Source: DASXYG01 sp036502625 (lineage in GTDB: Bacteria > Actinomycetota > Actinomycetes > Streptosporangiales > Streptosporangiaceae). From it: a DNA stretch of 42,061 bases. A program made the translations under genes and the position numbers. The stretch is from positions 1 to 42,061 of the forward strand of contig DASXYG010000102.1 of the NCBI GenBank assembly GCA_036502625.1, given 5' to 3'. This document shows, piece by piece, positions 23,170 through 30,481 of the stretch (position 1 is its first letter; each line of letters begins with the position of its first letter). The notes under the pieces were generated by a model. The model was not told the DNA's origin and ran no database searches. It saw nothing but the letters and a program-made list of their open reading frames with translations.

Positions 23170-24198
23170 GTGAGCGTCGTGGCCGAGTACGCGTTTGACG
23201 AATCCGTGGCCGGACCGGCCGGGTGGCTTCCGGACGGCACGCCGTACTACGCGCCGCTCGGGCAGATGGTGCCCGACGGCGACCGGGTCTGCTGCCACCT
23301 GTGCGGCCGCTGGTTCCTCTCGGTGGCCAGCCACCTGCGCGTACACGGGTGGACGAAGGACGGCTACGTCGAGGCGTTCGGGCTCGAATCGGGGAACTCG
23401 CTGGCCGGCGTGGCCACGCGGAAGCGGCGCGCGGCGGCGCTGGCCGCGCGGCGGGTCGTCGACCCGACCCTGCGCGAGGCGCAGTCGTCCGCACGCGAGC
23501 GCGCCCGGAAGGGCGAGCTGACCAGGGCGGCCGCGGCCGCCGCGCGCGGCCGTGCGCATCCCCTTGAGCGGCGGCCGAAGACCCTGGCCGCGCTGGCGAT
23601 GGCCCGCCCGGAGGCGCGGGCCGCCGGATACGCGCGCTGGCACCGGGAGCGGCTCGCCGCGATCGCCGCCGAGGTCGCGGCCCGGTTCGGGTTCGCCGAC
23701 TTCACCTCCTACGTCGCCAGCCGCATGGCGACCGGCATGAGCATGGCGGCCATCAGCAGGGAGGCCGGCCTCCACAAGGACTGGGTGTGCCGCCACCTCG
23801 CGCAGGTCGCCGCGGAGGCCGCGCTCGGCGGCCGGCCGGACCACCGCGACCAGCGCTGGCGCCCGGTGCTCGCCCGGCTCGGCTTCCCCGACCTGGCCGC
23901 GTACCTGCGCGTACGGCACGTGGAGCAGCACCGGACGATCGCCGCCATCGCCGCGGAGTCCGGCATGACGCCACGCGCGGTGACCGCCGCGATGCGCCGC
24001 CACGGCGTCGCCCGCACCGTCCACGCCGGCAAGCGGCACGCCGCCGCGGGCCGCGACCGCGACGCCGCGCGGAACCTGGGCTTCCCGGCGCTCGACGCGT
24101 ACATCACGGCGCGCCGCGCCGCCGGAATGACGTGGAAGGCCATGGCCGCCGAGTCCGGCATCCCGGAGACGAGCCTGCGCCGCCGCCGTCCGCGCTGA
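23170..24198 (+). CDS. Ros/MucR-type zinc-finger protein with three helix-turn-helix-like repeats
   Basis: 342-residue basic protein without an established name. Residues 42-59 hold Cys42-x2-Cys45-x9-His55-x3-His59, the spacing of the prokaryotic Ros/MucR zinc finger, followed by GWTKDGYVEAFGL, which also resembles that family. Residues 84-165 are Arg/Ala-rich and helical. Three repeats follow at 173-214, 237-281 and 303-342, each with [L/F]GF..[L/F/A]..Y[V/L/I]..R..., then A[I/M][A/S].E[A/S]G and a basic helix, the look of a helix-turn-helix. The whole appears built to bind DNA at several points. GTG 23170 has AGGAGGG 10 bp upstream. A palindrome overlaps its promoter, so it probably regulates itself and the dehydrogenase at 24812-26302 (inference). 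Confidence 0.72.
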   Translation: MSVVAEYAFDESVAGPAGWLPDGTPYYAPLGQMVPDGDRVCCHLCGRWFLSVASHLRVHGWTKDGYVEAFGLESGNSLAGVATRKRRAAALAARRVVDPTLREAQSSARERARKGELTRAAAAAARGRAHPLERRPKTLAALAMARPEARAAGYARWHRERLAAIAAEVAARFGFADFTSYVASRMATGMSMAAISREAGLHKDWVCRHLAQVAAEAALGGRPDHRDQRWRPVLARLGFPDLAAYLRVRHVEQHRTIAAIAAESGMTPRAVTAAMRRHGVARTVHAGKRHAAAGRDRDAARNLGFPALDAYITARRAAGMTWKAMAAESGIPETSLRRRRPR

Positions 24199-24233
24199 CC
24201 GGTCCGCGCCCCCGCCCGTCCTAAGGTTGGGGG

Positions 24234-24770
24234 GTGGGCAGGTCCGAAGAACCGTCGCTGTCGCTGGCCGAGTGGCTGGTGCTGAGCCTGGTGTGCGAGG
24301 GGACGACGCACGGCTTCGCCATCGCGGCGCTGGCCGGGCCGGACGGCGGGATCGGCCGCGCCTGGCGGCTGCCGCGGCCCGTGGTGTACCGCGCGCTCGG
24401 CCGCCTGCGCGACGCCGGCCTGATCGCCGAGACCGGGGTCGAGCACAGCGTGCACGGGCCCGCGCGCACCCTCGTCGAGGCCACCACCAACGGCGCGTCG
24501 GCGGCCGAACGCTGGCTGGGCCGTCCGGTCGCGCACGTACGGGACGTGCGGTCGGAGCTGCTCGTGAAGCTCGCGCTGCTCGACCGCGCCGGCCGCGACC
24601 CGTCCGGCCTGCTCGCCGCGCAGCGCCGCACCCTCGAACCCATCGTCGCGGCCCTGCGCGACGCCCGCGACCGCGCGCGCGGCTTCGACCGTACGCTGGC
24701 CGCCTGGCGCTACGAGACGGCCGTCGCCACCGTGGCGTTCCTCGACGAGCTGCTGACCACCGCGGGCTGA
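24234..24770 (+). CDS. PadR family transcriptional regulator
   Basis: 178-residue PadR-like protein. LSLAEWLVLSLVCEGTTHGFAIAALAG is the first winged-helix segment, RPVVYRALGRLRDAGLIAETG the recognition helix and wing region, and the C-terminal helices (FDRTLAAWRYETAVATVAFLDELL) form the dimer domain. GTG 24234 sits only 35 bp after the zinc-finger gene, so the two are probably one operon. It faces the aldehyde dehydrogenase across a hairpin terminator. It is the second candidate, after the zinc-finger protein, for the regulator that reads the 23-bp operators. Confidence 0.83.
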   Translation: MGRSEEPSLSLAEWLVLSLVCEGTTHGFAIAALAGPDGGIGRAWRLPRPVVYRALGRLRDAGLIAETGVEHSVHGPARTLVEATTNGASAAERWLGRPVAHVRDVRSELLVKLALLDRAGRDPSGLLAAQRRTLEPIVAALRDARDRARGFDRTLAAWRYETAVATVAFLDELLTTAG

Positions 24771-24771
24771 C

Positions 24772-24801
24772 GGGTCCGGCCCACCCCCGCGGACCGGACC
24801 C
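24772..24801. terminator. Hairpin between convergent padR-like and aldehyde dehydrogenase genes
   Basis: GGGTCCGG (24772-24779) and CCGGACCC (24794-24801) form an 8-bp stem with a 14-base loop, directly after the padR-like stop and before the stop of the leftward dehydrogenase. It is placed to end transcription from both sides. Confidence 0.6.
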
Positions 24802-24811
24802 CCACCCCGTC

Positions 24812-26302
24812 TTAGAGCTGCGTCGTGACCGCCTTGACCTCGGTGTAGTTGGTGAGCACCTCGTGGCCCATCTCGCGGCCCCAGCCGGACTGCTTGTAGC
24901 CGCCGAACGGCAGGGCCGCGTCGAAGACGTTGTAGCAGTTGATCCACACCGTGCCGGCGCGGAGCTTCTTGGCCAGGGCGTGCGCCTTGGAGATGTCCCG
25001 CGTCCAGATGCCCGCGCCCAGGCCGTAGTCGGTGTCGTTGGCCTGCGCGGCGATCTCGTCCAGGTCGTCGAACGGCGCGGCGACCACGACCGGGCCGAAG
25101 ATCTCCTCGCGGACGACCTTCATGTCCTCCCGGGTGCCGGTCAGCACGGTGGGCTCGACGAAGTAGCCGCGGTCGCCGTAGCGGTTGCCGCCGGTCACGG
25201 TCGTGACGCCGTCGGCGCGGCCGGAGTCGAGGTAGCCGGTGACCCGGCGGAGCTGCTCGTCGGAGACCAGCGGGCCCATCTGGGTGCCGGGGTCGAGGCC
25301 GGGGCCGAGCTTGATCGACTTGGCGATGCCCGCCACGCCCTCGACGACCTCGTCGAACCGGCTGCGGTGGACGTACAGGCGCGACCCGGCCACGCAGCAC
25401 TGGCCGTGGTTGAAGAAGATCGCGTTCGCCGCGCCCTCGACGGCCGCCGGGTCGGCGTCCTCGAAGACGATGTTGGGGCTCTTGCCGCCGAGCTCCAGCG
25501 TCAGCTTCTTCAGGTTGCCCGCCGCGGCGCGGACGATCTCCCGGCCGACCTCGGTCGAGCCCGTGAAGGCGACCTTGTCGACGTCCGGGTGCACGGCCAG
25601 GCGCGCGCCCGCGGTCTCGCCGTAGCCGGGCACGACGTTGACCACGCCGGGCGGCAGCCCCGCCTCGGCGATCAGCTCGGCCAGCCGCAGCGCGGTCAGC
25701 GGCGTCTGCTCGGCGGGCTTGAGGATCACGCAGTTCCCGGTGGCCAGCGCCGGGCCGAGCTTCCACGCGGCCATCAGCAGCGGGAAGTTCCACGGGATGA
25801 TCTGCCCGACCACGCCCACGGGTTCGCGCAGCGTGTACGAGTGGAAGTTCGCGCCGGGCATCACCGGGACCGAGATGTCGATCGTGTTGCCCTCGATCTT
25901 GGTCGCCCAGCCGGCCATGTAGTGGAACAGGTCGGCGGCCAGCGGCACGTCCGCGGCCTTGGCGACGGTGTACGGCTTCCCGTTGTCCAGCGACTCGAGC
26001 TGCGCCAGCTCGTCGACGTGCTCGAGGATGAGGTCGCCGATCTTCCAGATCAGCTTCCCCCGCTCCGACGGCGTCATCCGCGACCACGGCCCCGTCTCGA
26101 ACGCCGCGCGCGCCGCCCGTACGGCCCGGTCGATATCCTCCGCGTCCCCCTCCGCAATGTGCGCGAGCGTCTCCCCGGTAGCCGGATCCGGCGTGGCGAA
26201 CGTCTTCCCCGACGCCGCGTCGACCCACTCCCCATTGACGAACAGCCGCCGCTGCCCGGACACGAACCCCTTGACCTTCTCCTCCACTGCCACCGCCGAC
26301 AT
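24812..26302 (-). CDS. NAD-dependent aldehyde dehydrogenase
   Basis: 496-residue aldehyde dehydrogenase of the ALDH1/2-like class. PWNFPLLMAAWKLGPALATG, FTGSTEVG (cofactor), LELGGKSPN (general base Glu) and FFNHGQCCVAGSR (catalytic Cys303, next to Cys302) are all present, as is the C-terminal PFGGYKQSGWGREMG. Substrates in this class are linear or aromatic aldehydes; none can be chosen from sequence. ATG 26302 has GAGGGAAGG 8 bp upstream. The 23-bp palindrome 33 bp before the start, shared with the zinc-finger gene, indicates specific control. Confidence 0.93.
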   Translation of the reverse strand: MSAVAVEEKVKGFVSGQRRLFVNGEWVDAASGKTFATPDPATGETLAHIAEGDAEDIDRAVRAARAAFETGPWSRMTPSERGKLIWKIGDLILEHVDELAQLESLDNGKPYTVAKAADVPLAADLFHYMAGWATKIEGNTIDISVPVMPGANFHSYTLREPVGVVGQIIPWNFPLLMAAWKLGPALATGNCVILKPAEQTPLTALRLAELIAEAGLPPGVVNVVPGYGETAGARLAVHPDVDKVAFTGSTEVGREIVRAAAGNLKKLTLELGGKSPNIVFEDADPAAVEGAANAIFFNHGQCCVAGSRLYVHRSRFDEVVEGVAGIAKSIKLGPGLDPGTQMGPLVSDEQLRRVTGYLDSGRADGVTTVTGGNRYGDRGYFVEPTVLTGTREDMKVVREEIFGPVVVAAPFDDLDEIAAQANDTDYGLGAGIWTRDISKAHALAKKLRAGTVWINCYNVFDAALPFGGYKQSGWGREMGHEVLTNYTEVKAVTTQL

Positions 26303-26335
26303 CGCGAAGTCCTTCCCTCGATCGCACCGAACCTC

Positions 26336-26358
26336 CGGTAGTCACAAGGTGACTACCG
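26336..26358. promoter_or_regulatory. 23-bp operator upstream of the aldehyde dehydrogenase
   Basis: CGGTAGTCAC-AAG-GTGACTACCG is a perfect inverted repeat with 10-bp arms, 33 bp before the ATG at 26302. It matches the element at 23125-23147 in all but three positions. This copy is the more symmetrical of the two and so perhaps the higher-affinity site. Confidence 0.78.
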
Positions 26359-26581
26359 ATCCGCCCCCCTGACAACCCCCTCCACCGCCACCCGATCCAC
26401 ACCCACCGCATTCACACCCGCGCGCCGTCGATTTACCGGATTCGCAATTGGCCACGGGGTTGGCATGCCGGGCTCTCATCGGCCTCTGCAAGCACGACGC
26501 CGACCGCACCGTCCGCCTCATAGCGATCCTGCTCATGGGCCGTAACCCGGGGCTGTTGGGGCCTTCGGGGGTTGCGTGCGC

Positions 26582-26615
26582 GGGGACGGGTGGGGCGGGG
26601 GCGGGCTCCGGGGGG
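26582..26615 (+). repeat. G-quadruplex-prone G tract before the LOG promoter
   Basis: Six G runs of 4, 3, 4, 5, 3 and 6 bases are separated by 1-4 bases on the plus strand, which fits the G3+N1-7 quadruplex rule several times over. The tract ends 5 bp before the -10 box of the LOG gene. Confidence 0.6.
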
Positions 26616-26620
26616 CTATC

Positions 26621-26626
26621 TACACT
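26621..26626 (+). promoter_or_regulatory. -10 box giving a probable leaderless LOG transcript
   Basis: TACACT matches the TAnnnT -10 consensus and ends 6 bp before the GTG at 26633. Transcription would begin at or next to the start codon, and no ribosome site is present, so leaderless translation is expected. Confidence 0.5.
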
Positions 26627-26632
26627 GGCCGC

Positions 26633-27175
26633 GTGAATATCTGTGTCTTCTGTTCCGCTGCTGACCTGGACGAGCGCTACACCTCCCCCGCTCGGGAGTT
26701 CGCCGAGTTGATTGGGAAAGGGGGGCACACGCTCGTGTGGGGTGGGTCGGATACCGGGCTCATGCGGGTCATGGCGGATGGGGTGCAGGCCGCTGGGGGG
26801 CGGCTTGTGGGGGTGTCCGTCGGGTTCTTGGCGCATAAGGCTCGGCACGGCGCGGACGAGATGGTGATCGCGGGGGATCTCGCCGAGCGGAAGGCGGAGC
26901 TGCTGGCGCGGGCGGACGGGATCGTGGTCATGGTGGGCGGGACGGGGACGCTCGACGAGGCCACCGAGATTCTGGAGCTGAAGAAGCACGGGATGCACAC
27001 GAAGCCCGTTGTGCTGCTGAACGCCGACGGGTTCTACGACGGGCTCAAGGAGCAGATGCGGCGCATGGACGCGGAGGGGTTCCTGCCGATCCCGCTGACC
27101 GAGCTGGTGCTGTTCGCCGAGGAGGGCGCCGGGGCCATCGCCTACCTCGAGGAGCAGGTCGGCATCCAGGGGTGA
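26633..27175 (+). CDS. LOG family protein (cytokinin riboside 5'-monophosphate phosphoribohydrolase-like)
   Basis: 180-residue Rossmann-like LOG/lysine-decarboxylase-fold protein. NICVFCSAADLDERY opens the fold, HTLVWGGSDTGLMRVMADG binds nucleotide, ERKAELLARADGIVVMVGGTGTLDEATE carries the diagnostic motif, here V-G-G-T-G-T-L-D-E with Val where Pro is usual in PGGxGTxxE. LOG enzymes release a base from nucleoside 5'-monophosphates; bacterial substrates are mostly not known. Start is GTG 26633, where homology begins. The first half is rich in G runs and uses wobble T/G codons unlike the C-rich neighbours, which may indicate separate origin or strand-specific G bias. Confidence 0.87.
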   Translation: MNICVFCSAADLDERYTSPAREFAELIGKGGHTLVWGGSDTGLMRVMADGVQAAGGRLVGVSVGFLAHKARHGADEMVIAGDLAERKAELLARADGIVVMVGGTGTLDEATEILELKKHGMHTKPVVLLNADGFYDGLKEQMRRMDAEGFLPIPLTELVLFAEEGAGAIAYLEEQVGIQG

Positions 27176-27189
27176 ACGGCGTACGGTCT

Positions 27190-27223
27190 CCGCGTACGGC
27201 CACCGCGGTGGACCCGCGTACGG
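27190..27223. repeat. Palindrome flanked by 10-bp direct repeats
   Basis: CCGCGTACGG occurs at 27190-27199 and 27214-27223, on either side of the perfect palindrome CCACCGCGGTGG (27200-27211). It fills most of the 67-bp gap between the LOG gene and the hydrolase, so it may be an operator or a weak intercistronic terminator. Confidence 0.4.
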
Positions 27224-27242
27224 CGCTGGGAGGGCGGTCTCG

Positions 27243-28136
27243 ATGGGCAGGGTGACGACCGGTGTTCTGGAGATCGAGGTCGACGACGGCGGGCCGCGCG
27301 AGGGGCCGCCCGTGCTGCTGCTGCACGGCTGGCCGGACGCGCCGCGCGGGTGGCGGCCGGTAGCCGAGCGGCTGCGCGCCGACGGGTGGCGGACGATCAT
27401 CCCGGCGCTGCGCGGCTCGGCCGGAACCCGCTTCCTGGCGGCGGGCACACCGCGCGACGGCCGCGGGGTCGCCCTGGCCTCGGACGCGTTCGACCTGCTC
27501 GACGCCCTCGGACTGGAGCGCGTTGCCGTGGTCGGCCACGACTGGGGCGCACGCGCGGCGTACACCATGGCCGTCCTCGCGCCCGAGCGGTGCGCGGGCG
27601 TGGCCGGGCTCGCGCTGCCGTACCAGCCGCGCGGCGTCTTCGCGATCCCGCCGTACGACCAGGCCCGCGCGTTCTGGTATCAGTGGCTGATGTGCTTCGG
27701 CGCGGGCGCCGAGGCGGTCGCCGCCGACCCGGTCGGGTTCGCGCGCGTGCAGTGGGACACCTGGAGCCCGCCCGGCTGGTTCGACGACGCCGAGTTCGCC
27801 GCGACGGCCCGTACGTTCGCCAACCCCGACTGGGTGGCGATCACGCTGAACGCGTACCGCACCCGGTTCCTCCCGGACGAGCCGCGCGACCCCCGTTACG
27901 CGGACCTCGCCCGGCGGCTCTCGGAGACCGAGCGCATCACCGTGCCGACCCTGATGATCCAGGGCGGCGACGACCGCTGCGACCACCCGGCGGGCTCCGC
28001 GGGCCTCGACCCGTACTTCACCGCCGCGTACGAGCGCCTGGTCCTCGACGGCGTGGGCCACTTCCCGCACCGCGAGGCGCCCGAGCCCGTCGCCGACGCG
28101 ATCCTCCGCCACCTCGCCCAAACCGCCGCCCGCTAG
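27243..28136 (+). CDS. Alpha/beta-fold hydrolase, epoxide-hydrolase-like
   Basis: 297-residue alpha/beta hydrolase. LLLHGWPD is the oxyanion region and VAVVGHDWGARAAY the nucleophile elbow with Asp100, an aspartate rather than serine, as in epoxide hydrolases and haloalkane dehalogenases. LDGVGHFPHREAP supplies the catalytic His. The cap region is rich in Trp and Tyr (FWYQWLM, WDTWSPPGWFDD). HGWPD and a cap Tyr favour epoxide hydrolysis over dehalogenation, but this is an inference. ATG 27243 has GGGAGGG 8 bp upstream. It converges on the DAO-type gene, and the two stop codons share the sequence CTAG. Confidence 0.87.
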   Translation: MGRVTTGVLEIEVDDGGPREGPPVLLLHGWPDAPRGWRPVAERLRADGWRTIIPALRGSAGTRFLAAGTPRDGRGVALASDAFDLLDALGLERVAVVGHDWGARAAYTMAVLAPERCAGVAGLALPYQPRGVFAIPPYDQARAFWYQWLMCFGAGAEAVAADPVGFARVQWDTWSPPGWFDDAEFAATARTFANPDWVAITLNAYRTRFLPDEPRDPRYADLARRLSETERITVPTLMIQGGDDRCDHPAGSAGLDPYFTAAYERLVLDGVGHFPHREAPEPVADAILRHLAQTAAR

Positions 28137-29089
28137 CCGGCCAGACGGGCCGCGTCGCGCGCGCATCCCCACGAGAGGCTCACACCGTGCGCCCCGTGGC
28201 CGTAGTTGTGGACGACGCGCAGACCGTCCACGTCCTCGGCCTCGACGCGTACGGCCGGACGGCTCGGACGCAGCCCCGTCAGCACGTCCAGCACCTCGGC
28301 GTCGCGCAGCCGCGGCTCGGCGGCGCGGCAGCGCTCCAGGATGGCCTCCGTGACCTCCGGGTCGGGCGTGGTGTCCCACCGGCCGGGCCGGCTGACGCCC
28401 CCGCACACCACCCGGTCCGGATGCGGGACGAAGATCGTGCTCTCGGTACCGGGCGTCAGGTCGATGAAGACGGTCTCCAGGCCCGGGTTGGACAGCACGA
28501 CCTCCTGGCCGAAGTCCGGCCCCAGCTCCGCGTCGGCGGCCAGCTCGCGGGCGCCGAGCCCGGCGCAGTTCACCACCGCGGCCGCCTCGCCGCCGAGCTC
28601 CCCGAATGACGCGACCCGCCGCACCTCGATCGCGACCCCGGCCGCCGCGAGCCGCCCGGTCAGGAAATCCAGGTACCTCGGCATGTCCACCGCCACCATC
28701 AGCGCGCGGAACCCGGACGCGTACCCCGCGGGCAGTTCCTCCGGCCGCGCCTCCCGCAGCTCGGGGATCAGCCGCACCTGCGGCGGGAGCGCGCTCCCCG
28801 GCGGCAGCGCACCGACCGACACCGCGGGCGCCATCCGTACGCCGCTGGACGGCTCGGCGGCCAGCGCACGGAAGTCGGCCAGCGACCGCTCCGTCCAGGC
28901 CAGCGTGCGCTCCACCGGCTCGGCGAAGCACGGCCCCCACAGCGCGCCCGGCACCATCGAGGTCGTCTCGCGGGGCGGCGCGGCGGCCAGCACGCGTACG
29001 GACCGGCCCGCATCGGTCAGGCACAGCGCCGTGGTGAGGCCCGACACCCCGGCGCCGACCACGATCACCTGGTCGTTCGTCGTCGTCAT
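28133..29089 (-). CDS. FAD-dependent oxidoreductase, D-amino-acid-oxidase-like
   Basis: 318-residue flavoprotein of the DAO family. VIVVGAGVSGLTTALCLTDAG is the N-terminal FAD fold; AAVVNCAGLGARELAAD, DRVVCGGVSRPGRWDTTPDP and LTGLRPSRPAVRVE with VVHNYGHGAHGVSLSWGCA close the FAD and substrate sites. The last segment contains the G-H-G-x-x-G seen in D-amino-acid oxidases, so oxidative deamination of a D-amino acid is the best guess. ATG 29089 begins the fold; no strong ribosome site is visible, so leaderless translation is possible. Length is close to the 310-350 residues of the family. Confidence 0.85.
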   Translation of the reverse strand: MTTTNDQVIVVGAGVSGLTTALCLTDAGRSVRVLAAAPPRETTSMVPGALWGPCFAEPVERTLAWTERSLADFRALAAEPSSGVRMAPAVSVGALPPGSALPPQVRLIPELREARPEELPAGYASGFRALMVAVDMPRYLDFLTGRLAAAGVAIEVRRVASFGELGGEAAAVVNCAGLGARELAADAELGPDFGQEVVLSNPGLETVFIDLTPGTESTIFVPHPDRVVCGGVSRPGRWDTTPDPEVTEAILERCRAAEPRLRDAEVLDVLTGLRPSRPAVRVEAEDVDGLRVVHNYGHGAHGVSLSWGCARDAARLAG

Positions 29090-29145
29090 GGCGCCATTCG
29101 AGCACGCCGCGGGGGCCGGGCATTGGAGAAAACGGTCCGGACGGG

Positions 29146-29775
29146 TCAGCCGGCCTGGGCGGGACGGTACATCGCCCACATCGTGGGCCCGCCGTGCGCG
29201 GTGATCTCGCCGGTCACCTCGAAGCCGAACCGGCGGAAGTACGGGACGTTCGCCGGGTTGCTGCTCTCCAGGTAGGCGGGCAGCCCGTCGGCGTCGCACG
29301 CGGCGAGCCGCGACCGCAGCAGCGCGGCGCCCACGCCGGTGCCCCGGTGGCCGGGGTCGGTGCCGATCTGCGCGAGGTACAGGTGCGGCTCGGTGACGTG
29401 CGCGGCGTCCATGGCCCGCGTGGCCGCCGTGAGCCGCTCGCCGTCGCCGCCGATGGAGGCCGCGAACCCGCTCTGCATCTCCAGCATCTCGGCGGAGGCC
29501 GGCGCCCAGTGGCCGGGCGGGTCCCACAGCGCCCCGCCGCCGAACTCCGCGCCGGCCAGGCCGACGTCGGCGCCGTCGTACGGCAGGTGCACGAACTCCA
29601 CGAGCACCTCGAACAGCCGCGTCAGCGTGGCCTCCCGGTCGCCCTCGCCGGGGAACAGCCAGCCCATGACCGGGTCGTCGACGAACGCCCGGCCGAGCAC
29701 GCGGGCCAGCCCGGCGACGTCGGACACCCCCGCCGTACGTACGACGGGCGCCTCGCCCGTACGCGCCTCCGCCAT
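29146..29775 (-). CDS. GNAT family N-acetyltransferase
   Basis: 209-residue GNAT. VRTAGVSDVAGLARVLGRAFVDDP starts the fold, LYLAQIGTDPGHRGTGVGAALL is the acetyl-CoA site (HRGTGVGAAL), and YLESSNPANVPYFRRFGFEVTGE gives the C-terminal part with NVPYFRRFGF. This pattern is shared with many actinobacterial GNATs of unknown acceptor. ATG 29775 follows GGGGAGGAACC. It sits between the TetR gene and the DAO-type gene on the same strand, 31 bp below the TetR stop, so it may be read with TetR. Confidence 0.87.
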   Translation of the reverse strand: MAEARTGEAPVVRTAGVSDVAGLARVLGRAFVDDPVMGWLFPGEGDREATLTRLFEVLVEFVHLPYDGADVGLAGAEFGGGALWDPPGHWAPASAEMLEMQSGFAASIGGDGERLTAATRAMDAAHVTEPHLYLAQIGTDPGHRGTGVGAALLRSRLAACDADGLPAYLESSNPANVPYFRRFGFEVTGEITAHGGPTMWAMYRPAQAG

Positions 29776-29806
29776 GGTTCCTCCCCAGCCCCGGTGACCC
29801 CGGCGT

Positions 29807-30388
29807 TCACGATACCGGCGGCGCCGCCTGGCCGCGGCGGAGGCCGTCGACGATGACCGCCACGATCGTGTGGGCGCGCGCGTCCCACTCCGCTTCGGGG
29901 ATGCGGGACAGCGCGCCCAGGAGCAGGATGACGTCGGCGGCGTCGACCTCTTCGCGTATCTCGCCGGCGGCCTTCCCCCGGTCGAGCAGCGTGCCGAGCG
30001 CCTCGTCGAGCCGGTGGTGCTGGTCGGAGTAGAGGTCGCGCCACGCCGACGCCTCGATCGCCGCCATGACACCGCGTTTGACCCGCGCGTACTCGACCAG
30101 CCGCTCCAGCCAGCGGGTCAGCGCGCGAAGCGGCGGCTGCTCCGCCAGCAGCGGCGCCACGGCCGCGACGAGCTGGGTCAGCTCGTCGCGGTACACCTCC
30201 GCCAGCAGGTGCTCGCGGGTCGGGAAGTGCCGGTAGAGGGTGCCCTGCCCCAGCCCCGCCGCCTTGGCCACCCGGTGCAGCCGCAGGTCGCCGGCGGCGC
30301 CGTTGGACGCGCTCAGCTCGGCCCGCGCGGCCTCGACGATGCGGTCGCGGTTGGCGACCGCGTCCGACCGGCGCTCACGACCCGCCAC
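29807..30388 (-). CDS. TetR family regulator, divergent from an SDR
   Basis: 193-residue TetR. ANRDRIVEAARAELSASNGAA and LHRVAKAAGLGQGTLYRHFPTREHLLAEVY make the DNA-binding domain; the C-terminal domain has RALTRWLERLVEYARVKRGV as in TetRs controlling SDR genes. Start is taken as GTG 30388, with GGGAGGA upstream, because the DNA-binding domain begins a few residues later. It is divergent from the SDR gene; two matching palindromes in the 93-bp gap make local repression likely. Confidence 0.88.
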   Translation of the reverse strand: MAGRERRSDAVANRDRIVEAARAELSASNGAAGDLRLHRVAKAAGLGQGTLYRHFPTREHLLAEVYRDELTQLVAAVAPLLAEQPPLRALTRWLERLVEYARVKRGVMAAIEASAWRDLYSDQHHRLDEALGTLLDRGKAAGEIREEVDAADVILLLGALSRIPEAEWDARAHTIVAVIVDGLRRGQAAPPVS

Positions 30389-30414
30389 GGCGCCACGCTC
30401 CTCCCGACAAAAGA

Positions 30415-30460
30415 CGGACAAGTGTCCGGTACGGTGGAGGCGTAACCGGACAGTTGTCAG
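30415..30460. promoter_or_regulatory. Two operator copies between TetR and SDR genes
   Basis: CGGACA-AG-TGTCCG (30415-30428) is a perfect 14-bp palindrome; CGGACA-GT-TGTCAG (30447-30460) is a near copy. Centres are 32 bp apart, about three helical turns, on one face of the DNA. They lie in the divergent promoter gap, so the TetR probably represses both itself and the SDR through them. Confidence 0.75.
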
Positions 30461-30481
30461 TTTAGGGCAGGAGGGGCCGCG

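Larger units (their letters stand above)
26359..26632. other. Gene-poor promoter region with a possible Cys-rich short frame
   Basis: No established gene lies between the dehydrogenase operator and the LOG gene. A leftward frame from ATG 26536 to a stop at 26342 (64 codons) contains PVANCESGKSTARGCECGGC, with C-x8-C-x-C-x2-C spacing and softer, less GC-rich codons than its neighbours; the rest is Gly-rich and its end overlaps the operator. It may be a gene remnant or a small protein. The right part of the region is a G-tract promoter. Confidence 0.3.
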
